A stretch of 64,000 nt of DNA from Pseudomonadota bacterium (GTDB taxonomy: Bacteria > Pseudomonadota > Gammaproteobacteria > Burkholderiales > Burkholderiaceae_B): assembly GCA_023423975.1 (NCBI GenBank), contig JAFAEO010000063.1, forward strand, positions 139,137 through 203,136, given 5' to 3'. The translations under genes and the position numbers were made by a program. Below the pieces are notes generated by a model. It saw only the letters and a program-made list of their open reading frames with translations, ran no database searches and had not been told where the DNA came from. This document shows positions 53,970 to 62,763 of this stretch, in pieces. How positions within the stretch are numbered: the stretch's first letter is position 1; the number at the start of each line of letters is the position of its first letter.

Positions 53970-55067
53970 CTATTTCCAGATATTAAAGGGCGTCTGCATC
54001 CAGATCGCGACCACCAGCAGCCAAACCCCTGTGAGCGGAATGAATACCTTCCAGCCCAAACGCATGATTTGGTCATAGCGATAGCGCGGAAAGGAGGCGC
54101 GGAACCAGATAAACAGCGACACCACGAAAAACGCTTTCAGGCCCAGCCACAACCAGCCCGGCACCCAGGTAAAGGGCGCAAAATTTAGCGGTGCAGACCA
54201 GCCGCCCAGGAACATCACCGAGGCGATGGCGGACAGCAGAATCATGTTGGCGTATTCGGCCAGAAAGAACAGCGCGAAGCCCATGCCGGAATATTCAACC
54301 ATATGGCCGGCCACAATTTCAGACTCCCCTTCGACCACGTCGAATGGGTGGCGATTGGTTTCGGCCACGGCAGAAATCACGTAGATAACAAACAGCGGCA
54401 ACAGGGGCAACCAGTTCCAGGACATGAAAGTGACGCCGTGCGAGGCAAACCAGCCTTGCATCTGCCCTTGCACGATGCCGTTCATGTTCAGCGTACCGGA
54501 TACCAGCAAAACCGTTACCAGCACAAAGCCCATGGCCAGCTCAAACGACACCATTTGTGCCGAGGCGCGCATGGCGCCCAGGAAAGCGTACTTGGAGTTA
54601 GATGCCCAGCCCGCAATAATCACACCGTAAACACCAACAGATGTAATGGCCATGACATACAACAGGCCGGCGTTGACATTGGCCAGAACCACTTCAGGGC
54701 CGAAAGGCACCACTGCCCAGGCGGCCAGCGCCGGAATCAGGGTAAGCACCGGGGCGATGAAATACAGCACCTTGTTCGCTTCTGCCGGCACGATGACCTC
54801 TTTGGTCAGCAGCTTGAGCACGTCGGCAAATGGCTGGAGCAAACCCCACGGACCGACACGATTAGGACCGCGACGCACGTGCATATAGCCGATCATGCGG
54901 CGTTCCCAAAGGGTGAGAAAGGCCACGCAGATAATGATGGGCAGAGCGATAACGACAATCATGACCAGCGTCCAGAGGACGAGCCATGCTACCGGACCGA
55001 GCAGATCGGTTCCCCAGACATTCACTGCCTTGACGCCGTCGGTAAACCAGGACCAGATATCCATCAA
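53970..55067 (-). CDS. nuoH: NADH-quinone oxidoreductase subunit H
   Basis: Membrane subunit of 365 residues lining the quinone tunnel. AFLTLWERRMIGYMHVRRGP (about 49-68) and AETNRHPFDVVEGESEIVAG (the quinone-site loop, about 230-249) are diagnostic. It overlaps nuoG by 4 bases. Confidence 0.97.
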   Translation of the reverse strand: MMDIWSWFTDGVKAVNVWGTDLLGPVAWLVLWTLVMIVVIALPIIICVAFLTLWERRMIGYMHVRRGPNRVGPWGLLQPFADVLKLLTKEVIVPAEANKVLYFIAPVLTLIPALAAWAVVPFGPEVVLANVNAGLLYVMAITSVGVYGVIIAGWASNSKYAFLGAMRASAQMVSFELAMGFVLVTVLLVSGTLNMNGIVQGQMQGWFASHGVTFMSWNWLPLLPLFVIYVISAVAETNRHPFDVVEGESEIVAGHMVEYSGMGFALFFLAEYANMILLSAIASVMFLGGWSAPLNFAPFTWVPGWLWLGLKAFFVVSLFIWFRASFPRYRYDQIMRLGWKVFIPLTGVWLLVVAIWMQTPFNIWK

Positions 55068-57388
55068 AGTTTCTCCACGAATACGTTACCGAAAGCACTG
55101 CCAAGAGCGGCAGTTTGTGCAAAGCCCTGGGCGATGCGAACGGTGTTGTCTGCCAGACGGTCATCCTGCTTTGCCTGGATCCGGATCTCGTTCCCGTTAC
55201 TGCCGCGAACTCGTACGGTGTCGCCGCTTTGTACGCCCAGGCGGGCAAGCGTTGCTGCATTCAGACTGGCTACCGGCGCAGCACTGGCTGGCGCCAGTTG
55301 CAACGCCTCGGCACGACGCGCGATGGCGTCAGTGCGATAGATCGGCAGATCGGCAACGCGCTGCAGGGCACCATCGGCGATCGGCGCTGCTGCCGATGCA
55401 CTGGCCGTTGCAGTCACCCGGTTGGATAATTTTGCAGTAAAGCCATTCATGAGCACACTGTCGCGTACAGACTCGGAGGTCTCGTCGTCGAAGTCGGTCA
55501 GCTTCAGAATATTGCCCAGTACCCGCAGCACTTTCCACGCCGGACGACTCTGTCCCAGACCGGCAACCACACCCTTGAAGCTTTGCGCGCGGCCTTCAGC
55601 GTTCACAAACGTACCTGAGGTTTCAGTAAATGGCGCAACCGGCAGCATGATACGTGCCCAGTTCTCGGCCGCCGATTTATATGAGGTCAGTGCAATAGAG
55701 AATGCGCCTGCCAGCATTTTTTCAGCCTTATCGCCATCATCCATGTCCAGAGCAGGCTCGGCGTGCAGAACCAGATACGCCTTGAGCGGATTGCGCATCA
55801 TCTTGGCCACATTCATTCCATCTTCGGTCGCCACGGCACCGGCAAGGTAACCACCTACCGTATTGGCGCCCGCGGTCAGAAAGCCCAGCGTGCCATTGGC
55901 TTGCTGAGCAATGGTCTGTGCCTGGACAGCCAGTTGCGTCGCCTGTGGTGAGGCGACGGCCATATTGCCCAGAAACACGCCGCACTTGCTGCCGCCAGCC
56001 AGAATGGTCGCAACATCAGTTGCGCTCAGGTCCTGACCGTTAGACGGTTGTGCACCCTGCTCTGCATTACCGGCAGCGGCCACCTGGGCCACAAAATTGA
56101 GCAACTGATCCGGCGCAACGGTAATCCGTTTTGCTGTCGGGATCAGTGGATCCTCGCCTGTCGTGTCGATAATAACGATCTGAGTGCCATGTTTGGCAGC
56201 CTGGCGCAAACGCTGTGCAAACAGCGGATGATCCTTGCGCAGCACCGACCCGATGACAAGTACACGATCCAGTGTATTGAGTTCGGCAATGGGCATGCCC
56301 AGCCAGGGAGCGCCCTGCAGCGCATGCTCAAAGCCCGCATCGGTCTGGCGCAGACGAAAATCGATATGCTGCGAACCCAGGCTGCGAGTCAGGCGCGCCA
56401 GCAAGGCCAGTTCTTCGACCGTAGCGTATTCTGTGGCCAGTGAGCCGATCTGGCCGTCACCGTGCGTTTGATTGATCCGCTCCAGTACCTGCGCGGCAGC
56501 GGTAAGCGCTTCATTCCAGGATGCCTCGCGCCATACGCCATCATCACCCTTGATCATAGGCGTTTGCAGGCGGTCTTCAACGTTAAGGCCTTCGTAAGCC
56601 CAGCGATCCTTGTCGCTGATCCAGCATTCATTGATATCTTCGTTTTCGAACGGCACCACGCGCATCACGCGATCGCTCTTGACCTGCACCACCAGATTGG
56701 CGCCGACGCTGTCGTGCGCGCTGATCGAGCGGCGACGCGCCAGCTCCCAGGTGCGTGCGGTATAACGGAACGGCTTGGATGTGAGCGCACCGACAGGGCA
56801 CAAATCAATCATATTGCCGGACAATTCGGATTCGATGGCATTGCCGACAAAAGTCTGGATTTCCGAATGTTCACCGCGGTTGAGCATGCCCAGTTCCATG
56901 ACGCCAGCTACTTCCTGACCAAAACGGACACACCGGGTACAGTGAATGCATCGGGTCATCTCTTCAGCAGACACCAGCGGGCCGACGTCCTTGTGAAAAA
57001 CTACCCGTTTTTCTTCATGGTAGCGCGATTGGTCACTGCCGTAGCCCACGGCCAGATCCTGCAACTGACATTCCCCGCCCTGATCACAGATCGGACAATC
57101 GAGCGGATGGTTGATCAGCAGAAATTCCATGACACTTTTTTGCGCAGCGACAGCCTTGGCCGAGCAGGTGTGCACCACCATGCCCTGCGTCACGGGTGTT
57201 GCACATGCCGGCAGCGCCTTGGGCGCCTTTTCGACTTCTACCAGACACATACGACAGTTGGCCGCAATGGACAGCTTCTTGTGATAACAGAAATGCGGAA
57301 CGTACAGACCCAGTTCGCTGGCGGCATGCATAACCATGCTGCCTTCGGGCACTGCTACGGGTTTTCCGTCTATGGTAAGTTCAACCAT
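55064..57388 (-). CDS. nuoG: NADH-quinone oxidoreductase subunit G
   Basis: Largest peripheral subunit, 774 residues from the ATG at 57388 (MVELTIDGKP). N-terminal [2Fe-2S] ligands are Cys34, 45, 48 and 62. The His-cluster region (HPLDCPICDQGGECQLQD) and a further [4Fe-4S] motif (CIHCTRCVRF) follow, then a molybdopterin-oxidoreductase-like fold with no catalytic metal. It lies 8 bases after nuoF. The longer open frame would begin inside nuoF. Confidence 0.96.
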   Translation of the reverse strand: MVELTIDGKPVAVPEGSMVMHAASELGLYVPHFCYHKKLSIAANCRMCLVEVEKAPKALPACATPVTQGMVVHTCSAKAVAAQKSVMEFLLINHPLDCPICDQGGECQLQDLAVGYGSDQSRYHEEKRVVFHKDVGPLVSAEEMTRCIHCTRCVRFGQEVAGVMELGMLNRGEHSEIQTFVGNAIESELSGNMIDLCPVGALTSKPFRYTARTWELARRRSISAHDSVGANLVVQVKSDRVMRVVPFENEDINECWISDKDRWAYEGLNVEDRLQTPMIKGDDGVWREASWNEALTAAAQVLERINQTHGDGQIGSLATEYATVEELALLARLTRSLGSQHIDFRLRQTDAGFEHALQGAPWLGMPIAELNTLDRVLVIGSVLRKDHPLFAQRLRQAAKHGTQIVIIDTTGEDPLIPTAKRITVAPDQLLNFVAQVAAAGNAEQGAQPSNGQDLSATDVATILAGGSKCGVFLGNMAVASPQATQLAVQAQTIAQQANGTLGFLTAGANTVGGYLAGAVATEDGMNVAKMMRNPLKAYLVLHAEPALDMDDGDKAEKMLAGAFSIALTSYKSAAENWARIMLPVAPFTETSGTFVNAEGRAQSFKGVVAGLGQSRPAWKVLRVLGNILKLTDFDDETSESVRDSVLMNGFTAKLSNRVTATASASAAAPIADGALQRVADLPIYRTDAIARRAEALQLAPASAAPVASLNAATLARLGVQSGDTVRVRGSNGNEIRIQAKQDDRLADNTVRIAQGFAQTAALGSAFGNVFVEKL

Positions 57389-57396
57389 GCTTTGAC

Positions 57397-58758
57397 CTAC
57401 AGATATTGAGGAACCACACATTGCTTATGCTCAATGTGGTATGCGAATTCATCGCGATAATGCTTCAAAAACCCGCGGACCGGCATTGCCGCCGCGTCGC
57501 CCAGCGCACAGATGGTGCGGCCCATGATATTGCCGGCAATGGTATCGAGCAGGTCCAGATCTTCCTGGCGCCCCTGCCCGTGCTCAATGCGGTTGACCAT
57601 GCGATAAAGCCAGCCTGTGCCTTCGCGGCAAGGCGTACACTGTCCGCAGCTTTCTTCAAAATAGAAATACGACAGGCGCAGCAATGACTTGACCATGCAG
57701 CGGGTTTCGTCCATGACAATGACCGCGCCGGAACCCAGCATCGAGCCGGCTTTGGCGATGGCATCGTAGTCCATGGTGGTGTTCATCATGATGTCAGCCG
57801 GCAGTACGGGTGCACTGGAGCCACCCGGAATCACCGCCTTCAGCTTGCGTCCACCACGCATGCCGCCGGCCAGTTCCAATAGTTTGGAAAAAGGTGTACC
57901 CAGCGGAATCTCGTAATTGCCGGGCCGCTCAACGTCGCCGGTAATGGAAAACAGTTTGGTCCCGCCGTTATTGGGCAGGCCGATGTCCAAGTATTGCTGG
58001 CCACCATTGCGAATGATCCAGGGGACCGCCGCAAAGGTTTCGGTATTGTTAATGGTCGTGGGCTTGCCGTACAGGCCAAAACTGGCCGGAAATGGCGGTT
58101 TGAAGCGTGGCTGCCCTTTCTTGCCTTCCAGGGATTCGAGCAATGCCGTTTCCTCACCGCAAATATACGCACCATAACCATGGTGGGCATGCAGCTGGAA
58201 AGAAAATTCGGAACCCAGGATCTTGTCGCCCAGAAAACCCGCAGCGCGTGCTTCTTCGAGCGCTTCTTCAAAACGTTCGTACACCTCGAAGATTTCACCG
58301 TGGATGTAGTTGTAGCCCACTGTGATACCCATGGCATAGGCAGCAATGGCCATGCCTTCGATGACAATATGCGGATTGGAGCGCAGGATATCGCGATCCT
58401 TGAACGTACCTGGTTCACCTTCGTCAGAATTGCAGACCAGATATTTCTGTCCCGGGAAATTGCGGGGCATGAAACTCCACTTCAGGCCCGTCGGAAACCC
58501 GGCGCCGCCGCGGCCACGCAAGCCGGAGGCCTTGACCTCGGCAATGACCTCTTCCTGTGTCATGCCGGTAGTCAGAATCTTGCGCAATGCTTCGTAGCCG
58601 CCGCGCTTGACATAATCTTCAAGACGCCAGTTCTCGCCATTGAGGTCGGCCATGATCTGCGGCTGAATATGGCGTCCGTGCAGTGCCATGGAGCCATTCA
58701 GATCACCGGCAGGATTGGCATTGAGCCCCTGCGAATATTTACTCAGAATCACACTCAT
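57397..58758 (-). CDS. nuoF: NADH-quinone oxidoreductase subunit F (NADH dehydrogenase, FMN)
   Basis: NADH-oxidising subunit of 453 residues with FMN and cluster N3. The nucleotide site is GRGGAGFPTG (82-91), and YICGEETALLESLEG binds NADH/FMN. Cluster ligands are Cys371, 374, 377 and 417 (ESCGQCTPCREG and later ICALGDAA). It overlaps nuoE by 4 bases. Confidence 0.98.
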   Translation of the reverse strand: MSVILSKYSQGLNANPAGDLNGSMALHGRHIQPQIMADLNGENWRLEDYVKRGGYEALRKILTTGMTQEEVIAEVKASGLRGRGGAGFPTGLKWSFMPRNFPGQKYLVCNSDEGEPGTFKDRDILRSNPHIVIEGMAIAAYAMGITVGYNYIHGEIFEVYERFEEALEEARAAGFLGDKILGSEFSFQLHAHHGYGAYICGEETALLESLEGKKGQPRFKPPFPASFGLYGKPTTINNTETFAAVPWIIRNGGQQYLDIGLPNNGGTKLFSITGDVERPGNYEIPLGTPFSKLLELAGGMRGGRKLKAVIPGGSSAPVLPADIMMNTTMDYDAIAKAGSMLGSGAVIVMDETRCMVKSLLRLSYFYFEESCGQCTPCREGTGWLYRMVNRIEHGQGRQEDLDLLDTIAGNIMGRTICALGDAAAMPVRGFLKHYRDEFAYHIEHKQCVVPQYL

Positions 58759-59249
58759 GCAGCGCCTCCCTGTTGGGCAAGCTCAGCCAGCATGGCATCG
58801 ATTTTTTCGGTCGACATACGTACACACATATGGTGGTTGTTCACAATAAGAACGGGCGAGTCTCCGCAAGCGCCCATGCACTCGCCTTCCTGCAGAGTGA
58901 ACAGGCCATCGCTCGTGGTTTCACCCAATTCGATGCCCAGTTTCTGTTTCAGATAATCGGCGGTTTTTTCACCATCACGCAAGGCACAGGGCAGATTGGT
59001 GCAGACACTGATCTTGAACCGGCCCATAGGCTTGGTGTTGAACATGTTGTAAAAGGTGGCAACCTCCTGCACCGCGATCGGCTCGACGCCGATATAGCGT
59101 GCCACATCGGCAATGATCTCTGCCGATACCCAGCCTTTTTCCACCTGCGCAATACGCAGGGCCGACATAATGGCGGACTGACGCTGGTCGGCCGGATATT
59201 TGGCCAGCTCTTTGTCTATCCTTGTATACGCCTGTTGAGAAAGCAACAT
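58755..59249 (-). CDS. nuoE: NADH-quinone oxidoreductase subunit E
   Basis: [2Fe-2S] (N1a) subunit of 164 residues, thioredoxin-like. Ligands are Cys83, 88, 124 and 128 (CTNLPC, GECMGAC). EVATFYNMFNTKPMG is the family block. It lies 25 bases after nuoD. Confidence 0.97.
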   Translation of the reverse strand: MLLSQQAYTRIDKELAKYPADQRQSAIMSALRIAQVEKGWVSAEIIADVARYIGVEPIAVQEVATFYNMFNTKPMGRFKISVCTNLPCALRDGEKTADYLKQKLGIELGETTSDGLFTLQEGECMGACGDSPVLIVNNHHMCVRMSTEKIDAMLAELAQQGGAA

Positions 59250-59274
59250 TTTTTAATCCAGTAATCCGCTGTGA

Positions 59275-60531
59275 TCAGCGGTCAATTTCACCAAACACGA
59301 TATCCTGAGTACCGATAATCGTGACAGCATCGGCCAGCATATGGCCGCGGGACATTTCGTCCAGTGATTGCAGGTGTACAAAGCCCGGCGGACGGATCTT
59401 CAGGCGATATGGTTTATTCGCGCCGTCTGACACCAGGTAAATACCGAACTCTCCTTTCGGATGTTCGACTGCAGAATACACTTCGCCTGCAGGTACCGGA
59501 AAGCCTTCGGTAAACAGTTTGAAGTGGTGGATCAGCTCTTCCATATTGGATTTCATGCTGGTCCGCTTCGGCGGAGTAACCTTATGGTTATCATTGATAA
59601 CCGGGCCGGGATTGTTGCGCAACCAGTGCACGCATTGCGAAATAATGCGGTTACTCTCCCGCATCTCGGCAATCCGCACCAGATAACGGTCATAGCAGTC
59701 GCCATTGGTGCCCACCGGGATGTCAAATTCCAGGCGATCGTACACTTCATAGGGTTGCATGCGACGCAGATCCCAGCTTATGCCAGAGCCGCGCAACATC
59801 GGACCGGTAAAGCCCAGCGCCATGGCGCGATCGGGATCGACCACCCCGATGCCGACCAGACGTTGTTTCCAGATGCGGTTATCGGTGAGCAGTGTTTCAT
59901 ACTCATCGACGCATTTGGGGAATCTCTCGGTAAATGCTTCAATGAAATCCAACAGCGAGCCATCACGGTTCTCATTGAACTGCTTGATTTCGCGCTTGCT
60001 GCGGTATTTTGAATCCATCTTATGCTGCGGCATGCTATCGGGCAGATCACGATACACACCACCAGGACGATAATAGGCCGCATGCATGCGTGCGCCGGAG
60101 ACCGCCTCGTAGCAATCCATGAGGTCTTCACGTTCACGGAAGGCGTACAGCATGGCAGCCATGGCGCCCACGTCGAGCCCGTGCGTACCAACACTCATGA
60201 GGTGATTCAGCAGGCGGGTGATTTCGTCGAACATGACGCGGATGTATTGGGCGCGCAGCGGCACTTCAATACCCAGCAATTTCTCAATGGCCATGACGTA
60301 GGCATGCTCGTTGCACATCATGGAAACGTAATCGAGACGATCCATGTATGGCAAGGCCTGCAGATAGGTTTTATGTTCGGCCAGTTTTTCAGTGGCACGA
60401 TGCAGCAGACCGATATGGGGATCGGCCCGCTGGATGACCTCGCCGCTCAACTCCAGGATAAGACGCAGCACACCATGCGCAGCCGGGTGCTGGGGACCGA
60501 AGTTAAGCGTGTAGTTCTTGATTTCTGCCAT
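59275..60531 (-). CDS. nuoD: NADH-quinone oxidoreductase subunit D
   Basis: Quinone-site subunit of 418 residues, related to NiFe hydrogenase large subunits but without metal. NFGPQHPAAHGVLRLILELS (10-29) contains the quinone-contacting His; RGSGISWDLRRMQPYEVYDR and the C-terminal TIIGTQDIVFGEIDR are conserved. One base separates it from nuoC; here C and D are separate genes, not fused. Confidence 0.98.
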   Translation of the reverse strand: MAEIKNYTLNFGPQHPAAHGVLRLILELSGEVIQRADPHIGLLHRATEKLAEHKTYLQALPYMDRLDYVSMMCNEHAYVMAIEKLLGIEVPLRAQYIRVMFDEITRLLNHLMSVGTHGLDVGAMAAMLYAFREREDLMDCYEAVSGARMHAAYYRPGGVYRDLPDSMPQHKMDSKYRSKREIKQFNENRDGSLLDFIEAFTERFPKCVDEYETLLTDNRIWKQRLVGIGVVDPDRAMALGFTGPMLRGSGISWDLRRMQPYEVYDRLEFDIPVGTNGDCYDRYLVRIAEMRESNRIISQCVHWLRNNPGPVINDNHKVTPPKRTSMKSNMEELIHHFKLFTEGFPVPAGEVYSAVEHPKGEFGIYLVSDGANKPYRLKIRPPGFVHLQSLDEMSRGHMLADAVTIIGTQDIVFGEIDR

Positions 60532-60532
60532 A

Positions 60533-61147
60533 TTAACGTCCTACTCCGTAGCCTTCCTCGCGGATCACGCGTGGGGTAATTTCGCGCGGCTCGATGGTTA
60601 CGGGCTGATAAATCACGCGCTGGGAAGCTTCGTCGTAACGCATTTCCACATAACCGGACAGTGGAAAATCCTTGCGGAACGGGTGCCCAATAAAGCCATA
60701 GTCGGTCAGAATACGACGCAGATCGGGATGGCCTTCAAAGACAATACCGTAAAGGTCGAATGCTTCACGCTCAAACCAGTTGACGGCAGGCCAGACATCG
60801 ATCAACGACGCGACAACCGGAAAGTCATCATTCGGCACCCAGGTACGCACCCGCAGGCGCCAGTTATGCGTCAGCGACAGCAGTTGCACGGCAACCGCAA
60901 AGCGAGACGGAAAAGTGCGCGTGGCGTGCGCGCCGGGCTGGCCGTAAGTCAGATAGTCCACTCCGCACAAATCGATACAGGATTCAAAGCGGAAAGCTGC
61001 ATCATCACGCAGAAACCGACAGGTATCTATCCATTTTTCGGCTGGGATTTCCAGGTTAAGCTCGCCATAGGCGCTGGTCAGGACGAACGACTCTTTATCG
61101 CCGAACTGTGCGCGCAGGGCTTGTTCCAAGGTTTCTAAACGGGTCAT
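60533..61147 (-). CDS. nuoC: NADH-quinone oxidoreductase subunit C
   Basis: Peripheral subunit of 204 residues (30-kDa family). NWFEREAFDLYGIVFEGHPD (about 123-142) and DYGFIGHPFRKDFPLSGYVE are the signature. It links the cluster-carrying subunits to the quinone module. It lies 42 bases after nuoB. Confidence 0.97.
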   Translation of the reverse strand: MTRLETLEQALRAQFGDKESFVLTSAYGELNLEIPAEKWIDTCRFLRDDAAFRFESCIDLCGVDYLTYGQPGAHATRTFPSRFAVAVQLLSLTHNWRLRVRTWVPNDDFPVVASLIDVWPAVNWFEREAFDLYGIVFEGHPDLRRILTDYGFIGHPFRKDFPLSGYVEMRYDEASQRVIYQPVTIEPREITPRVIREEGYGVGR

Positions 61148-61189
61148 AACATTGACGCTTCTACAATAAGAGGTGCGGCCGTCGGCCGG

Positions 61190-61678
61190 TTACGCTTCGC
61201 GTGCGATGGTATTGGTACGACGAATCTTGTTCTGCAACTGCAGCAAGCCATATACCAGGGCCTCCGCAGTGGGTGGACAGCCCGGCACATAGATATCGAC
61301 CGGGACGATGCGATCACAGCCACGGACAACGGAATATGAATAGTGGTAATACCCACCACCATTGGCACAGGAGCCCATGGAAACCACCCAGCGAGGCTCT
61401 GCCATCTGGTCATAAACCTTGCGCAGCGGCGGCGCCATTTTGTTGCACAGCGTACCGGCAACAATCATCACGTCGGACTGTCGGGGGCTGGGGCGGAAAA
61501 TAATACCAAACTGGTCCAGGTCATAGCGCGACGCACCGGCATGCATCATCTCGACAGCACAACAGGCCAGACCGAAGGTGACCGGCCACATGGAGCCAGT
61601 TTTCACCCAGTTAAGCACGGCATCGGTTGAGGTAACCAGAAAGCCCTGCTTGTTCAATACGTTTTGTTCAGAAGACAT
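61190..61678 (-). CDS. nuoB: NADH-quinone oxidoreductase subunit B
   Basis: Carries terminal cluster N2. 162 residues from ATG 61678. The tandem Cys39-Cys40 in FGLACCAVEMMHAG and the later GSCANGG and VPGCPP ligands are all present. ATG 61678 (MSSEQNVLNKQG) is preferred to the GTG at 61690: the GTG overlaps the GGAG site, whereas the ATG follows it by 11 bases. 24 bases from nuoA. Confidence 0.96.
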   Translation of the reverse strand: MSSEQNVLNKQGFLVTSTDAVLNWVKTGSMWPVTFGLACCAVEMMHAGASRYDLDQFGIIFRPSPRQSDVMIVAGTLCNKMAPPLRKVYDQMAEPRWVVSMGSCANGGGYYHYSYSVVRGCDRIVPVDIYVPGCPPTAEALVYGLLQLQNKIRRTNTIAREA

Positions 61679-61702
61679 AGTGACATACACTCCAGGGACA
61701 GG

Positions 61703-62062
61703 TTAATCCCAGTCTAGTGCACCCTTTTTCCATTCATAAATAAACCCGACAGTGAGTACTGCCAGGAACACGATGACCGTCCAGAATCCGACCAGACCGA
61801 CCTGCCCGTTGGCAATAGCCCAGGGAAACAGGAAAGCGATTTCCAGGTCGAACAGAATAAACAGGATGGCCACCAGATAATAACGGACATCAAAGCGCAT
61901 ACGCGCGTCTTCGAAAGCTTCGAAACCACACTCGTAAGGTGAATCTTTTTCGGCACCGGGCTGACGCGGTCCAAGGAACGATCCCATTGCCAGCAATGCG
62001 ACACCAATGATGCCTGCAACCACAATAAAAAGGAGGACCGGGAAGTATTCAGCGATAGACAT
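61703..62062 (-). CDS. nuoA: NADH-quinone oxidoreductase subunit A
   Basis: Three-helix membrane subunit of 119 residues. YECGFEAFEDARMRFDVRYY (about 49-68) is the quinone-loop block with the conserved Cys; LFDLEIAFLFPWA follows. ATG 62062 (MSIAEYFPVLLF) is used. First gene of the nuo operon; a 14-bp palindrome and AT-rich control DNA lie upstream. Confidence 0.96.
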   Translation of the reverse strand: MSIAEYFPVLLFIVVAGIIGVALLAMGSFLGPRQPGAEKDSPYECGFEAFEDARMRFDVRYYLVAILFILFDLEIAFLFPWAIANGQVGLVGFWTVIVFLAVLTVGFIYEWKKGALDWD

Positions 62063-62127
62063 AATACGCCGCCACAAAGGTTGAATATGAAAATTTATAA
62101 ACTTTTAGATTGTATCATTTCACAAAC

Positions 62128-62141
62128 ATCCGCGCGCGGAT
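62128..62141. promoter_or_regulatory. 14-bp perfect palindrome upstream of nuoA
   Basis: ATCCGCGCGCGGAT is an exact palindrome centred 72 bases before nuoA. A minus-strand -10 candidate TACAAT (62114-62109) lies just downstream, so the palindrome would sit in the -35 zone, where no consensus -35 is seen. An operator for an activator or repressor of complex I is an inference. Confidence 0.4.
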
Positions 62142-62698
62142 TCATCCGGTAAAATCCAGATAATTAGGCTAGCACAGACACCTTGATACAACATTTTTCC
62201 AGGCAACTGAATCACAGCTTAACAGATTGATCTTTCAACCAAAATCGTGGACTACAAGATCAAAAATACCCAGAGCACTTGGGCACCGGAACGACCTCAG
62301 ACATCAGATTACCCGTCGCAGCACCCACCCCAAGGTTTGCCCGCCTGCTGCCACCCGGCACATCATGGAAAACCACCGCGCAGACCAGCCACTTTCCAGG
62401 CGCAAACCCAATCTGGCACAACTGCCTACCCGACACAACGCCCCACAGCCCAGCTTACTCCACAATCAGACATAACGGAGCTTATGGGGTACTATTACGC
62501 GAATCACACCAGCAAATCATATGCCAGTAAAGATCCGGGCACCAATAGGGATAAGAAGAACAAGAGTTGATAGAAAACCAGGAAGGGCCGTAATGACGAC
62601 GACCGCGCGCACAACCATAACGCACGCAGACAGAAGCGCCAGCCAGATTGCCATACAAGCAACACTAGAGCCACCCGCCGACCCCGTTTATAACGAGC

Positions 62699-62728
62699 AA
62701 AAAAAACCACCCCGAAGGGTGGCTTTTA
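62699..62728 (-). terminator. Intrinsic terminator of the porin gene
   Basis: On the minus strand CCACCC-TTCG-GGGTGG (62722-62707) is followed by eight T residues (62706-62699). A tetraloop hairpin about 40 bases past the porin stop; typical of a highly expressed gene. Confidence 0.88.
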
Positions 62729-62763
62729 TGCTCTATGAAGACATCGCTAAGCGATGCATTTCA

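Larger units (their letters stand above)
62063..62763. other. Intergenic region nuoA / porin
   Basis: 701 bases without a supported gene. It contains the nuo control region, an 8-bp inverted repeat TTGATCTT (62227-62234) with AAGATCAA (62256-62263), and the porin terminator. A 107-codon plus-strand frame at 62247-62570 starts at GTG, has no ribosome site and a Pro/Gln/Thr-rich product; I do not support it. No tRNA or secG, often found before nuo in relatives, is visible. Confidence 0.5.

Noticed and set aside
62247..62570. Small Pro/Gln-rich gene
   Set aside because: GTG start without Shine-Dalgarno, no codon-position bias, no family; kept only as a low-interest observation.
62078..62698. 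tRNA-Leu and secG expected upstream of nuoA
   Set aside because: I read both strands for cloverleaf arms and SecG helices and found neither.
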